This document shows positions 42,237-51,137 of a stretch of DNA of 64,000 nt, one piece after another; the first letter of the stretch is position 1; each line of letters begins with the position of its first letter. The position numbers were made by a program, and so were the translations under genes. The notes under the pieces are model-generated. The model saw only the letters and a program-made list of their open reading frames with translations, did no database searches and had not been told where the DNA came from. Source of the stretch: JACZYA01 sp965247455 (lineage in GTDB: Bacteria; Acidobacteriota; Terriglobia; Acidiferrales; 2-02-FULL-67-57); NCBI GenBank assembly GCA_965247455.1, contig CBDFHE010000018.1, positions 62,001 through 126,000 of the forward strand, read 5' to 3'.

Positions 42237-42608
42237 CTACCACCCGGCGATCCGCCGCCGACGGAATCTCAGTCCGTAGAGCCCCAAAATGAACACGCAC
42301 ACGGCAACTGCGCACCACGTCAGCAGCGCCTGCGAGACCGCGGGATAGATCAGCGCCTCAAGGTAATGGAGCAGAAAAGATTCTTGATAGGGCTGCACCC
42401 CGGCACGGGCTTGGAACCATTGCTCGGCAAAAGTCAAAGGACACGGCCAGAGGAGAATTTCTATCAGAATGCTATAGACCAGCGACAGCAGATGGAACCA
42501 CCGCAGCCAGGGTCGGTTGCGGGTCACCAGCCAACCGAGAATCACCCACAGAATCCAGACCAGATGCAGCGTCAAGGCGGCAACCGCCAGCGCTTGATAA
42601 ACGTTCAT
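42237..42608 (-). CDS. DUF2784 family membrane protein
   Basis: 123 residues with four helices: ALAVAALTLHLVWILWVILG, WFHLLSLVYSILIEILLWPC, a third at HYLEALIYPAVSQALLTWC and AVAVCVFILGLYGL with a basic C-terminus. The motif LHL.WILWVI.G and PCPLTF.E...Q fit the DUF2784 family, inner-membrane proteins of unknown role. The 276 bp upstream (41961-42236 is downstream of it) hold nothing identifiable. Divergent from the coiled-coil protein gene. Confidence 0.82.
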   Translation of the reverse strand: MNVYQALAVAALTLHLVWILWVILGWLVTRNRPWLRWFHLLSLVYSILIEILLWPCPLTFAEQWFQARAGVQPYQESFLLHYLEALIYPAVSQALLTWCAVAVCVFILGLYGLRFRRRRIAGW

Positions 42609-42810
42609 GGCTGCGAGCCTCTCCGGGCCGCCACGTCAAGCCTGCTGCCGAGCCGGCAACCTGCAGACACTCGGCACCACACGGCGCAGCCATTTTCGAC
42701 CGCGCCCGCAGGTAAGTCAACGCGCCGAAGGCAGTCGCTGGCATTCTCCTGAATGTTGTCGCATTGCGTGCATCTCCACGTGCTACAATACCCTCAATCG
42801 GGGGACGGCC

Positions 42811-43125
42811 ATGAGCGAGGACCTGGCCGAGGAACTGGAACAGGTCGAGACGGAACTCGCTGAAAAGCTTGCCGAGGCAGCGCGCGTCGGCGACTGCCTG
42901 GTGGTTCTGGGCAACCGTCTCAAGCGAGAGCCCTGGCAGTGGGTTCTGGGCGGGCACGCCAATCCCCACCACGACGCAATCTCAACCCTCAACGTGGAAT
43001 CAGTGATCAGCAGTGCCCTGGACAGAAAGCACATGAAAAAACTGCTGGAAGAAATCCGGAACCTGCGGAACCGAAAGGAGAATCTGGAAAGGAGATTCGC
43101 CACTAAAGTAAAGTACAAACTCTGA
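42811..43125 (+). CDS. Small coiled-coil protein of unknown function
   Basis: 104 residues from ATG 42811 after GGGGGAC; TACAAT at 42784-42789 is a fair -10. Acidic N-terminal heptads (SEDLAEELEQVETELAEKLA) and a basic C-terminal coiled coil (MKKLLEEIRNLRNRKENLER) flank a compact middle (GDCLVVLGNRLKREPWQWVL). A longer upstream frame exists but lacks a start signal. No family recognised; cytoplasmic. Confidence 0.65.
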   Translation: MSEDLAEELEQVETELAEKLAEAARVGDCLVVLGNRLKREPWQWVLGGHANPHHDAISTLNVESVISSALDRKHMKKLLEEIRNLRNRKENLERRFATKVKYKL

Positions 43126-43212
43126 AACCCTCCAGCCCGCGCCTGCCGCAGCCCCAGCCGCCCCACCTGCTGGTTTTCCTCCACCTCGCAAGCAGCCCGG
43201 CTGGAAGTCTCG

Positions 43213-43557
43213 CTACGCGAAGCTGGCCAGCGCTTCTTCCTCCTGGTCGAACACCTCAAAGGCCGAGAGCAACCGATGCACCATCAAGGTGTTGTGCAGC
43301 AGCCTGGGCAGGTTGACCAGCTTCAACCGCCCGCCTTCTTTGGCGGTGTTGATCACCGCTTCCACCAGAATGCCGATGCCGGAGCTGTCAACATAGGTGA
43401 GCCCGCCCAGGTTGAGCAAGATGGCGCTCTTCTTTGCGCCCAGTAATTGCGTCACCTGTTCGCGCAGGCTGTTGCACTCCTGGCCCATGACCAGCCGGCC
43501 CTCCAAATCCAGAATCGTAACCCCTTGCGCTTCCCTCGACGCAATGTTCAAGTTCAT
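43213..43557 (-). CDS. STAS-domain anti-sigma factor antagonist
   Basis: 114 residues, SpoIIAA/RsbV size. STAS fold with VTILDLEGRLVMGQECNSLR, then ILLNLGGLTYVDSSGIGILV: the DSSGIG loop (57-62) carries the Ser normally phosphorylated by a partner anti-sigma kinase. Dephosphorylation by a PP2C phosphatase would free it to bind the anti-sigma factor; a SpoIIE-type phosphatase is encoded at 59-61 kb but the link is conjecture. No sigma factor or kinase adjoins. ATG 43557 gives the standard family start. Confidence 0.88.
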   Translation of the reverse strand: MNLNIASREAQGVTILDLEGRLVMGQECNSLREQVTQLLGAKKSAILLNLGGLTYVDSSGIGILVEAVINTAKEGGRLKLVNLPRLLHNTLMVHRLLSAFEVFDQEEEALASFA

Positions 43558-43785
43558 GGCTTGCGCCCTCTCTACTTCTTCGGGAGTGCGCTCATACTGC
43601 AACCCACACCACCGACTGTCAAGCGGCAAAGAATTTCCCCAGACTGCCCGCCACCAATGCAAACCTCGCCTCGTCACAACAGGCAGGAAGAGGTATTCCG
43701 GCGGGACGATTTTCTTTGCGGGATGCGATCAGTTCGCGGCGCCGGCTTCGCCTTTCAGTTCCTCGGCCATCACCGGGACACAGCT

Positions 43786-44331
43786 TTACTCGGCAGTCTT
43801 CTTGTAGCGATGGCTCAGCCGCCACTTCCGCCGGACGGCCGCCTCTTCCCAGCGGCGGCGCTCGGTGGGCGTCTCGCAAATCAGCGGTGGAACCTCTTTG
43901 GGGTCGCCCTGCTCATCCAACGCCACAAAGGTCACGTAGGCGGAGCTGGTGTGCTTACGCTCGCCTGTCAGGACGTTCTCGGCAAACACTTTGACGCCCA
44001 CTTCCATCGAAGTGCGGAACACGCGGTTGACCGACGATTTCAGCACCACTAACTCGCCCACCTTGACCGGATTGCGAAAATCCACATGGTCCATCGAAGC
44101 TGTCACCACATAGCTGTTGCTGTGCCGGTGGGCGGCGATGGCGGCGGCGATGTCAATCAGGTGCATTACCCGCCCGCCGAGGATATTGGACAGCGGGTTG
44201 GCATGGCCGGGCAGAACCACCTCCACCATTTCTGTCTGCGATTTCTGCACAGGTTTCCCTCGCGCGGCGGACGAACCACTCCGCGGCGTGCGCGTGCGGT
44301 CCCCGGCAACTGTCTTTTTTCGCTTGCCCAT
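43786..44331 (-). CDS. Acyl-CoA thioesterase (hotdog fold, YciA/BFIT type)
   Basis: 181 residues. HotDog core: HANPLSNILGGRVMHLIDIA with the catalytic Asp, AAAIAAHRHSNSYVVTASMD, VDFRNPVKVGELVVLKSSVN and MEVGVKVFAENVLTGERKHT. Hydrolyses acyl-CoA to free acid and CoA in the cytoplasm. An N-terminal basic extension (MGKRKKTVAGDRTRTPRSGS) of ~30 residues is unusual and may be unstructured; a downstream start at the Met before VEVVLPG is possible. A 54-bp gap separates it from the upstream exported protein, so the two may be co-transcribed. Confidence 0.88.
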   Translation of the reverse strand: MGKRKKTVAGDRTRTPRSGSSAARGKPVQKSQTEMVEVVLPGHANPLSNILGGRVMHLIDIAAAIAAHRHSNSYVVTASMDHVDFRNPVKVGELVVLKSSVNRVFRTSMEVGVKVFAENVLTGERKHTSSAYVTFVALDEQGDPKEVPPLICETPTERRRWEEAAVRRKWRLSHRYKKTAE

Positions 44332-44390
44332 CGCCTCTGTCCTAAAACGTGGAGCTACAGGGGAGAACCAAAACCGAGCGTCCGGAACTC

Positions 44391-45182
44391 TCAGGGCTCG
44401 CCGGGCAGGGCCGTTTCCGGCGATTCAAACACGCGGTCGTCCACCCGTTCCAGCACGGCCAGCACCGGAAAATGAATCCTCGTTCCCCCCTCTTCCTGCA
44501 CCTTCTCTCGCGACAAGCGCAGACCTCCGAAGTCCTCCCACCCCTGCCACCTCCAGGGCGTGGCCTTCTCCAACGACGGCGCGCCCTCGAAGCTCTGGAG
44601 GAAATAGGCCCAGCGAACCATCCGCCGGGTTGCGCGACTGACGAAGGCCCAGTAGTGGTCGCCGGGCGTCAGCCCGACATTGTCAAAGCTCAGGTGGAGC
44701 AGGTCATAGGTTTGCCCCGCAAGCCGCCTCTCCCCTACATACTCCAGCTTCACGCCCGGGTCTTTCAGCTTCCAGGGCATCAGCAGCCAGTAGGTGTCGT
44801 TGATAAAGCGCCCGTAGGCCCGATCGAGATGCGTCTGCTCGTCCTCGTCCCGCGCCGGCTCGCCGTTCACCCACACCCGGCCCGAGCGCGTATTCACAGT
44901 GAAAAACGCCTGGAGGTTCCTCCCCTCGCGGTCCTTCCACTCCACCCGATAGCGTCCCTGGTGGCGGTCCCACAGATGCCGCACCCGCGCCACCTCCGCA
45001 CCCTCGCGCTCCACCACAAAGTCGAAGCGCAGATAGCGGACATGGTCCCAGGCGGTTTGCCCGCCCATGGCTTCGACCATCTCGTCCGCCACCGCGACCG
45101 CGCGCGAATCAGTTTGCTCCTGCGCCCAGCCGGGTGCGGACAAACCCATCAGGAGACTTGCGAGTAAAAAAACTTTCTGCAT
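44391..45182 (-). CDS. Exported LolA-like/outer-membrane sorting-type protein
   Basis: 263 residues. Signal peptide MQKVFLLASLLMGLSAPGWA with cleavage likely after AWA-like GWA-QEQ. The mature part, ADEMVEAMGGQTAWDHVRYL ... FVVEREGAEVARVRHLWDRH ... KWKDREGRNLQAFFTVN-type strands, resembles the LolA/LolB half-barrel proteins seen in Acidobacteriota and Bacteroidota annotated as outer membrane lipoprotein-sorting-like. It might bind lipid or lipoprotein in the periplasm; function unproven. Divergent from a TPR gene across a small intergenic region with TATAAT at 45214-45219. Confidence 0.7.
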   Translation of the reverse strand: MQKVFLLASLLMGLSAPGWAQEQTDSRAVAVADEMVEAMGGQTAWDHVRYLRFDFVVEREGAEVARVRHLWDRHQGRYRVEWKDREGRNLQAFFTVNTRSGRVWVNGEPARDEDEQTHLDRAYGRFINDTYWLLMPWKLKDPGVKLEYVGERRLAGQTYDLLHLSFDNVGLTPGDHYWAFVSRATRRMVRWAYFLQSFEGAPSLEKATPWRWQGWEDFGGLRLSREKVQEEGGTRIHFPVLAVLERVDDRVFESPETALPGEP

Positions 45183-45261
45183 GGGATTCCCTCCATCGGA
45201 ATGGTTCCTATACTATAATCACCTCTGAGCAATTGCAATTAAAGACGTCGGAGAATGCTTG

Positions 45262-45579
45262 ATGGCAAAATCGCGCCTGGAAACGCTGGAGGAATTCGCC
45301 CGCCAGAACCCCGCCGACTCCTTTGCCAACTACGGGCTGGCGATGGAATACGCCCAGGCCGGCCGCAGCGAAGAAGCCCTCCAGACCTTCGAGAAACTGC
45401 TTTCCGTCAATCCCGACTACGTTGCCGCCTACTACCACGCCGGTGTGCTGCTCGGCAAGCGCAACCGTACTGCGGAGGCCCGCTCCATGTTCCAGCACGG
45501 CATCGAAGCAGCCACCCGCGCCAAAGACTCTCACACCCGCGCCGAGATGGAAGAAGCTTTGCACAACCTGGGCGACTAG
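45262..45579 (+). CDS. TPR-repeat protein
   Basis: 105 residues with two to three tetratricopeptide repeats: ADSFANYGLAMEYAQAGRSE, EALQTFEKLLSVNPDYVAAY, YHAGVLLGKRNRTAEARSMF and a capping helix. Cytoplasmic adaptor, partners unknown. A TTG immediately precedes the ATG at 45262 and GGAG lies 11 bp upstream. Converges with the SDR gene, 17 bp between the stops. Confidence 0.82.
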   Translation: MAKSRLETLEEFARQNPADSFANYGLAMEYAQAGRSEEALQTFEKLLSVNPDYVAAYYHAGVLLGKRNRTAEARSMFQHGIEAATRAKDSHTRAEMEEALHNLGD

Positions 45580-45596
45580 TCCCCCTCCTGCTCTCC

Positions 45597-46376
45597 TCAG
45601 CGCATCATCCGCTGCAAGATGCCATCCGCAAACGCCGGGAGCAGGTTGCGGAATCCCACTGCCAACCGCAGCCGCCAGGGAACCACCACTTCCCGGCGCT
45701 CCCTGACCACCGCCCGCAGCGTCGCCGCCGCCACCCGCTCGGCGCTGATGCCGCCCCGCGACCGCTGCGCGAACCTCTCCGGCAGCCGGTTGCTCCGAAA
45801 CGCGCTCTGGTGGAACGGCGTCCGCACCGTGCCCGGGCAAACCACCACCACCCGCACCCCTGCCTGAGTCAACTCCATGCGCAGACCGGTGGAAAAAGCG
45901 TTGAGCGCAAACTTGCTCGCGCTGTAACCGGTCATGTACGGAATCGCCAGTTTGCCCACCACCGAGGAAATGTTGACCACCATCCCCCGCCGCTCGCGCA
46001 AATCCGGCAGTGCCTCTTGGATGCACCGCACCGCTCCGAAAAAGTTGACCTTCCACATCTGTTCGAAGTCCGCCCACGCCATCTCTGCCACCGAGGCGTA
46101 GAGGCCGACCCCGGCGTTGTTCACCAGGATGTCCAACCCACCGAAGTGCTCCCGCGTGCGCGCCATTAAACGCTTCACCTGCTCGGCATCGGTCACGTCC
46201 GTCGGCACCGCCAGGGCTCGCTCGCTTCCCAACTCCTCCGCCAACGCTTTCAACTTCTCTTCTGAGCGCGCCGCCAACACCACCCGCGCCCCTTCACGGG
46301 CAAACCGGCGGGCGATAGCGGCGCCGATTCCCTCTGACGCTCCGGTAATCACAGCAACTTGGTTGCTTAGTTTCAT
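45597..46376 (-). CDS. SDR-family oxidoreductase
   Basis: 259 residues. Cofactor motif TGASEGIG (12-19), NNAGVGLY (~86), catalytic ISSVVGK...YSASKFA (Ser ~138, Tyr ~151, Lys ~155) and PGTVRTPF. The C-terminal ~40 residues (VPWRLRLAVGFRNLLPAFAD) are hydrophobic/basic, as in the DltE/YqjQ-like group with a membrane-associating tail. NADP preference suggested by AARSEEKL after beta 2. Start ATG 46376 has a strong AGGAGGGG site; the GTG just before it is not used here. Confidence 0.88.
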   Translation of the reverse strand: MKLSNQVAVITGASEGIGAAIARRFAREGARVVLAARSEEKLKALAEELGSERALAVPTDVTDAEQVKRLMARTREHFGGLDILVNNAGVGLYASVAEMAWADFEQMWKVNFFGAVRCIQEALPDLRERRGMVVNISSVVGKLAIPYMTGYSASKFALNAFSTGLRMELTQAGVRVVVVCPGTVRTPFHQSAFRSNRLPERFAQRSRGGISAERVAAATLRAVVRERREVVVPWRLRLAVGFRNLLPAFADGILQRMMR

Positions 46377-46618
46377 CACCCCTCCTGCGCGGACTTGGCA
46401 ATCCCGGCCCAGACCCTTTTTATTTGTCTGGTGGCCTTGGTGTCAACGTCCAAAAGTCTTTCTTATACCAAAGTCACCTGTCTGCTCCGGTAAAAATAGC
46501 CAAGGCACTCCACAGACCAAAGAGCATCTAAAGAAAAAGGGGCATCACAGACCGCGAGCCTTCGACTATGATAGATTAGTAGCGAGGTCGTACGTACCGA
46601 GCGCCACAGGGGCCTGCC

Positions 46619-48097
46619 ATGAACAAACCACAAACGCTGGGGGAGTTGCGCGCAAGCGAATTCGCGCCGGAACGATACGCCAGCCGCAGCGTCCGGGACG
46701 AGATGCGCGAAAACGTCCTGGCCCGGCTCGACCACGGGCAGGAGCTCTTCCCCGGCATCATCGGCTTCGAAGACAGCGTCACCCCGCAGGTGGTGAACGC
46801 CATCCTCTCCAAGCACAACTTCATCCTGCTCGGCCTGCGCGGGCAAGCCAAGAGCCGCCTGCTGCGCGCTCTGCTGAATTTTCTCGACCAAGAGATTCCG
46901 GTGATCGCCGGCTGCGAAATCAACGACAACCCCTACCACCCGCTCTGCCGCGCCTGCCGGCTGCTGGTGGAGGAGAAGGGCGACCAAACTCCGATTGCCT
47001 ACCTGCCCCGCGAGCTGCGCTACGTGGAGAAGCTCGCCACCCCCGACGTGACCATTGCCGACATCATCGGCGACATTGACCCCATCAAAGCCGCCCGCGG
47101 CGGCCTGGCGCTCTCCGACGAGCTCACCATTCACTACGGCCTGCTGCCGCGCGCCAACCGCGGCATCTTCGCCCTCAACGAGCTCCCCGACCTGGCCGCC
47201 AAGATTCAGGTCGGCCTCTTCAACATCATGCAGGAGGGCGACATCCAGATCAAAGGCTACCCCGTCCGCCTGCCCCTGGACGTCTTCCTGGTGTTCACCG
47301 CCAACCCGGAGGACTACACCGCCCGCGGCAAAATCATCACTCCCCTCAAAGACCGTATCGGCTCGGAAATCCGCACCCACTACCCCATGACCCGCCCGGA
47401 AGGGATTGCGATTACCCAACAGGAAGCTTGGTTGAAGCGCGACGGCGCCCGCCCGCTCACGCTGCCGACGTTTGTCACCGACATCGTGGAGGAAATCGCT
47501 TTCCAGGCGCGCAAGAACAAAAAGATCGACAAACGCTCGGGCGTCAGCCAGCGCATGCCCATCAGCGCGATCGAAAACGTGGTCAGCAACGCCGAGCGCC
47601 GCTGCCTGCGCGCCCGCGAGAAGCATATTGTCCCGCGCATAGGCGACATCTACGCCGCCCTGACGGCGCTGACCGGCAAGTTCGAGCTCGAATACGAAGG
47701 AGAGCTGCGCGGCGCCGAACAGGTCGCCCACGAGCTCATCCGCGCCGCCATCGCCACAGTCTTCGAACAGTATTTCGACCACAACTCGCTCCAACAGCTT
47801 GTGCAGTATTTTGAATTGGGCGGCGCGCTCAAGCTCTCCGAAGAAGCCCGGTCGGAAGAGCTGCTGAAACAGTTGCGCAAGATTCAAGGCCTGGTGGAAA
47901 GCACCAGCCACCTAGGCTTCAAGCCCAAGGACAAGCCGGGCCTGCTGGTAGCCGGCTGCGAGTTTGTGCTGGAAGGGCTGTACGCCCATCGCAAGATTAA
48001 CCGCAGCGAAGAGCGCGGCTTCTATGCCGAAGCGCCCCTGCGGCCGGAACCCGAGCCGCGCCAGCCTGTGCCCCGCCCCCGCCGCTCCTACCAGTGA
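46619..48097 (+). CDS. AAA+ ATPase related to Mg-chelatase ChlI/MoxR
   Basis: 492 residues. P-loop GLRGQAKSR (72-80), a Walker-B-like GIFALNELPDLAAKIQVGLF (~181), sensor-type VFTANPEDYTARGKIITPLK and an arginine-finger-like DRIGSEIRTHYP. These follow the BchI/ChlI clade of AAA+ proteins. The next gene, 9 bp downstream, encodes a VWA protein, the usual partner that loads a substrate or metal chelatase. No porphyrin genes are nearby, so annotation as magnesium chelatase would be misleading; a protein-maturation (MoxR-like) role is more likely. Extra ~130-residue C-terminal region ends in a Pro/Arg-rich tail. Confidence 0.87.
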   Translation: MNKPQTLGELRASEFAPERYASRSVRDEMRENVLARLDHGQELFPGIIGFEDSVTPQVVNAILSKHNFILLGLRGQAKSRLLRALLNFLDQEIPVIAGCEINDNPYHPLCRACRLLVEEKGDQTPIAYLPRELRYVEKLATPDVTIADIIGDIDPIKAARGGLALSDELTIHYGLLPRANRGIFALNELPDLAAKIQVGLFNIMQEGDIQIKGYPVRLPLDVFLVFTANPEDYTARGKIITPLKDRIGSEIRTHYPMTRPEGIAITQQEAWLKRDGARPLTLPTFVTDIVEEIAFQARKNKKIDKRSGVSQRMPISAIENVVSNAERRCLRAREKHIVPRIGDIYAALTALTGKFELEYEGELRGAEQVAHELIRAAIATVFEQYFDHNSLQQLVQYFELGGALKLSEEARSEELLKQLRKIQGLVESTSHLGFKPKDKPGLLVAGCEFVLEGLYAHRKINRSEERGFYAEAPLRPEPEPRQPVPRPRRSYQ

Positions 48098-48106
48098 GGC
48101 CGCCGC

Positions 48107-49390
48107 ATGCGCTCCACTCGCTACTCTCGCTATACCGGCACCGAGGCCGACGCCATCGACCTCGACCAGTTGATGTCAAAGCTCTCGGACTTCCTCCTGC
48201 AAAGCGGCTTTGAAGCGCAGCACTACGGCTTCCACGAAATGGACTTTGAGCGCACGATGGAACAGCTTCGCCAGGCGGTGCTGGAAGCGCTGGAATCCAA
48301 TAACATGATTCCGCCCGAGCTGTGCCGGCAGATGGAAGAGAACCCCGAGCAGGCCGACGAACTCTTGAACCAATTACTCCAGAACCTGATCGAGCGCATG
48401 GCCGAGGAAGGCTACATTCGCGTTGACCAGCCCCCACCGCCCCAGCCCGGCACCGGACAACTGGGCGAGGACCAAAGCCGGCAACAGGCCCGCTTTGAGC
48501 TGACCGACAAAGGCCTGGACTTCCTGGGCTACAAGCAGTTGAAGGACTTGCTGGGCTCGCTGGGCAGGGCCAGCTTCGGCCGCCACGACACCAAAGAACT
48601 GGCCACCGGCGTGGAAGTGGCGGGCGCGCCCAAGCTCTACGAGTTCGGCGACCACCTCAACCTCGACATCACCGCCACCCTCAGCGCCAGCATCAAGCGC
48701 AACCTGGCTTCGCCCACGGTGGGGCAGCCCGCCGGCACCGGCAGCCTGGCCTTCCCGCTCGACCTCGACTACCGCGACCTCTACGTCCACCAGTCCGAGT
48801 ACCAAAGTTCCTGCGCCACCGTCCTGATGCTCGATTGCAGCCACAGCATGATTTTCTACGGCGAAGACCGCTTCACCCCCGCCAAGAAAGTCGCCCTGGC
48901 GCTCGCCCACCTCATCCACACCCAATACCCCGGCGACTCGCTCCACCTGGTGTTGTTCCACGATTCCGCCGAAGTGCTGCCGCTGAGGCAGTTGGCCCGC
49001 GCGCAGGTGGGCCCCTACTACACCAACACCCGCGAAGGGCTTCGCCTGGCCCGCCGCTTGCTCAGCTACGAAAACAAAGACATGCGCCAGATCATCATGA
49101 TCACCGACGGCAAGCCCTCCGCCCTGACGCTGGAAGACGGCCGCATCTACAAAAATGCCTTCGGGCTCGACCCGCTGGTGGTGGACAAAACCCTGAAGGA
49201 AGTGGCCCGCTGCCGCCGCTCCGGCATCATGATCAACACCTTCATGCTGGCCAGCGACTACACCCTGGTGCACTTCGTCCACAAGGTTTGCGAGATTGCC
49301 CGCGGCAAAGCCTACTTCACCACTCCCTACAACCTGGGACAGTACCTGCTGCTCGACTACCTCAACCGCAAGTCCAAGCACATTCACTAG
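48107..49390 (+). CDS. VWA-domain protein, partner of the AAA+ ATPase
   Basis: 427 residues. The N-terminal half is helical and acidic with Pro-rich linker (PPPPQPGTGQ, ~118); the von Willebrand A domain occupies ~235-420 with MIDAS VLMLDCSHSMIFYG (DxSxS, ~242), a Thr-containing loop and MITDGKPSALTLEDG (second Asp). Binds Mg2+ and a protein partner. Co-transcribed with the AAA+ gene, as in MoxR-VWA and ChlI-ChlD systems, where the ATPase ring remodels complexes recruited by the VWA subunit. The target is not evident from neighbours. Two hairpins follow the stop. Confidence 0.88.
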   Translation: MRSTRYSRYTGTEADAIDLDQLMSKLSDFLLQSGFEAQHYGFHEMDFERTMEQLRQAVLEALESNNMIPPELCRQMEENPEQADELLNQLLQNLIERMAEEGYIRVDQPPPPQPGTGQLGEDQSRQQARFELTDKGLDFLGYKQLKDLLGSLGRASFGRHDTKELATGVEVAGAPKLYEFGDHLNLDITATLSASIKRNLASPTVGQPAGTGSLAFPLDLDYRDLYVHQSEYQSSCATVLMLDCSHSMIFYGEDRFTPAKKVALALAHLIHTQYPGDSLHLVLFHDSAEVLPLRQLARAQVGPYYTNTREGLRLARRLLSYENKDMRQIIMITDGKPSALTLEDGRIYKNAFGLDPLVVDKTLKEVARCRRSGIMINTFMLASDYTLVHFVHKVCEIARGKAYFTTPYNLGQYLLLDYLNRKSKHIH

Positions 49391-49422
49391 CCCACGGGCA
49401 CAAGGTAAACCCCTGCACGTTC

Positions 49423-49447
49423 AGCCCACGGGCTTCTGCCCGTGGGT
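49423..49447. terminator. Hairpin AGCCCACGGGC-TTCT-GCCCGTGGGT
   Basis: Near-perfect stem 33 bp after the VWA stop; no T run, so it may pause rather than end transcription. The interval 49391-49725 otherwise holds only this and the next hairpin. Confidence 0.55.
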
Positions 49448-49606
49448 AAGCGACCCCACGGCGGCCCGCCCTGCGCTGAGGCTGAGCCGATGATGCGGGT
49501 GCCCCGCCGTTGGCGGGGTGAACTCCGCACCTCTTCCGGACGAGAGATTTTGGCAGGTGGGGCAAGACGGGTTCATCGCCGCTACCACAAGCAGGCAGAA
49601 GTAGCG

Positions 49607-49644
49607 GCGAAGAATCCGCCGCGGCGGATTCTTCGTCGGCTTTT
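49607..49644. terminator. Strong hairpin followed by TTTT
   Basis: GCGAAGAATCCGCC/GGCGGATTCTTCGT around a 2-base centre, then CGGCTTTT; a good Rho-independent terminator for the AAA+-VWA operon. Confidence 0.75.
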
Positions 49645-49725
49645 CATTCGCTTCTCCCTGCCTGCGGCATCGGCTAAGATGGTCGCTCTCGATTCAGTAA
49701 GCACATCCGAGACAAAAGGGACCCC

Positions 49726-51084
49726 ATGGCGCCTGAGCGGCTGGTAGTAATTGGCGGAGTAGCGGCGGGGATGAGCGCGGCCAGCCGCGCCCGTCGCCTC
49801 AGCCCTCAAATGGAAGTTGTGGTGCTCGAAAAGGGCGACCATGTCTCCTACGGCGCCTGCGGGCTCACCTTTCTGGTTTCCGGCGTCGTCCCCCGCCCCG
49901 AAGACCTGATCGTTTTCACCCCGGAGCGTCTGCGGGCCGAGCGCGGGCTCGACGTGCGCACCGGACACGAAGCAGTGGAGATTGTAACGGCCCAGAAAAT
50001 CGTCCGCGCCCGTCGCGGCTCGGAGCTTTTCCCTCTGAAATACGACAAGCTGGTCATCACCACCGGCGGTGCTCCTTCCCAGTCCATTCCCGGCGCCGAC
50101 CGTCCAGGAGTTTTTACCTGCAACAATCTTGCCTCGGCCCTAGAACTGCGCCGCTTCCTCGATGAGCAACGTCCCCGGCGCGGCGTCGTCATCGGCGGCG
50201 GTTACATCGGGCTGGAAGCAGCTGAAGCTCTGCGTCGCCGCCAACTGGACGTGACCGTGCTGGAGCGCTCCGAAAATCTGCTGGAAGACATGGAGCCGGA
50301 AATCGTAGAGCAGGTGAGCGAGCGGCTGGCCGCCCACGGCGTCCGCGTTCAACTCAAAGCTGCGGTCAACTCCATCGAGCCGGCCCCGGACGGCTCACTC
50401 ACCGTGGTCCACAACTCTCGCAGCGTTCTCCCCGCCAATGTCATCGTAGTGGCCACCGGCTTGGTTCCCCGGGCCGAACTGGCGGCGCAAGCGGGAGTTC
50501 TGCTCGGTTCCAGTGGCGCCATCCGTACCGACGACCGCCAGCAGACCAACGCCCCCAGCATCTACGCCGCGGGCGATTGCGTGGAGACCCTCCACCTGGT
50601 CAGCAACGCGCCCACTTACATGCCTCTTGGCACCACCGCCAACAAGCAGGGCCGGGTGGCGGGCGAAAACGCCGCCGGGGGGAACGCCACCTTCCCCGGC
50701 ATCGTCGGCACCCTGGTGACCAAGGTGTTTGAATTGGAAGTCGCCAAGACCGGGCTCAGCGTCGCCTCCGCGCGCGCGGCCGGTTTTTCCGTGGAGGCGG
50801 TCACCGTGAACAGTTTTTCGCAGGCCAAGTATCTCCACGGCAAGCCGCTGCGCGCCAAGCTGGTGGCCGATCGCAGCAGCGGCCGCTTGCTGGGCGCGCA
50901 ACTCACGGGCGAAGAAGGCGCCGCCCGCCGGGTGGACGTGGTGGCCACCGCCTTGACCGCCCGCATGACTCTCGCGGAATTCGTCCACCTTGACTTGGGC
51001 TACGCCCCGCCCTTCGGGCCCGTCTATGACCCGCTGCTGATTGCCGTCTGGGAATTGCTGAAAAAGCTGGGGCGTCGCCGCTAA
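49726..51084 (+). CDS. CoA-disulfide reductase/NADH oxidase-like flavoprotein
   Basis: 452 residues of the pyridine nucleotide-disulfide oxidoreductase family 3. FAD site VVIGGVAAGMSAASRARRL, active-site Cys45 in SYGACG (single redox Cys, as in CoADR and Nox), NADH-binding VVIGGGYIGLEAAEALRRRQ at ~147, IYAAGDCVE for the FAD ribityl and a dimerisation domain from ~325. Substrates could be CoA disulfide, polysulfide or O2. Cytoplasmic. ATG 49726 directly precedes the beta 1 strand. A thiol redoxin follows 53 bp downstream, so the pair may act in thiol redox balance. Confidence 0.9.
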   Translation: MAPERLVVIGGVAAGMSAASRARRLSPQMEVVVLEKGDHVSYGACGLTFLVSGVVPRPEDLIVFTPERLRAERGLDVRTGHEAVEIVTAQKIVRARRGSELFPLKYDKLVITTGGAPSQSIPGADRPGVFTCNNLASALELRRFLDEQRPRRGVVIGGGYIGLEAAEALRRRQLDVTVLERSENLLEDMEPEIVEQVSERLAAHGVRVQLKAAVNSIEPAPDGSLTVVHNSRSVLPANVIVVATGLVPRAELAAQAGVLLGSSGAIRTDDRQQTNAPSIYAAGDCVETLHLVSNAPTYMPLGTTANKQGRVAGENAAGGNATFPGIVGTLVTKVFELEVAKTGLSVASARAAGFSVEAVTVNSFSQAKYLHGKPLRAKLVADRSSGRLLGAQLTGEEGAARRVDVVATALTARMTLAEFVHLDLGYAPPFGPVYDPLLIAVWELLKKLGRRR

Positions 51085-51137
51085 ACTCTGCCGGCGAAAG
51101 TTCGATCTGTTAGAATTGGCACTGGAGGGCGGGCAAC

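Noticed and set aside
45208..46077. 289-codon minus-strand frame over the TPR and SDR genes
   Set aside because: Translation is Gly/Ala-rich shadow of the SDR gene in another frame.
46619..48097. Magnesium chelatase subunit (bchI/chlI)
   Set aside because: Fold and motifs fit the broader AAA+ group, but no tetrapyrrole genes are present; the specific function is unsupported.
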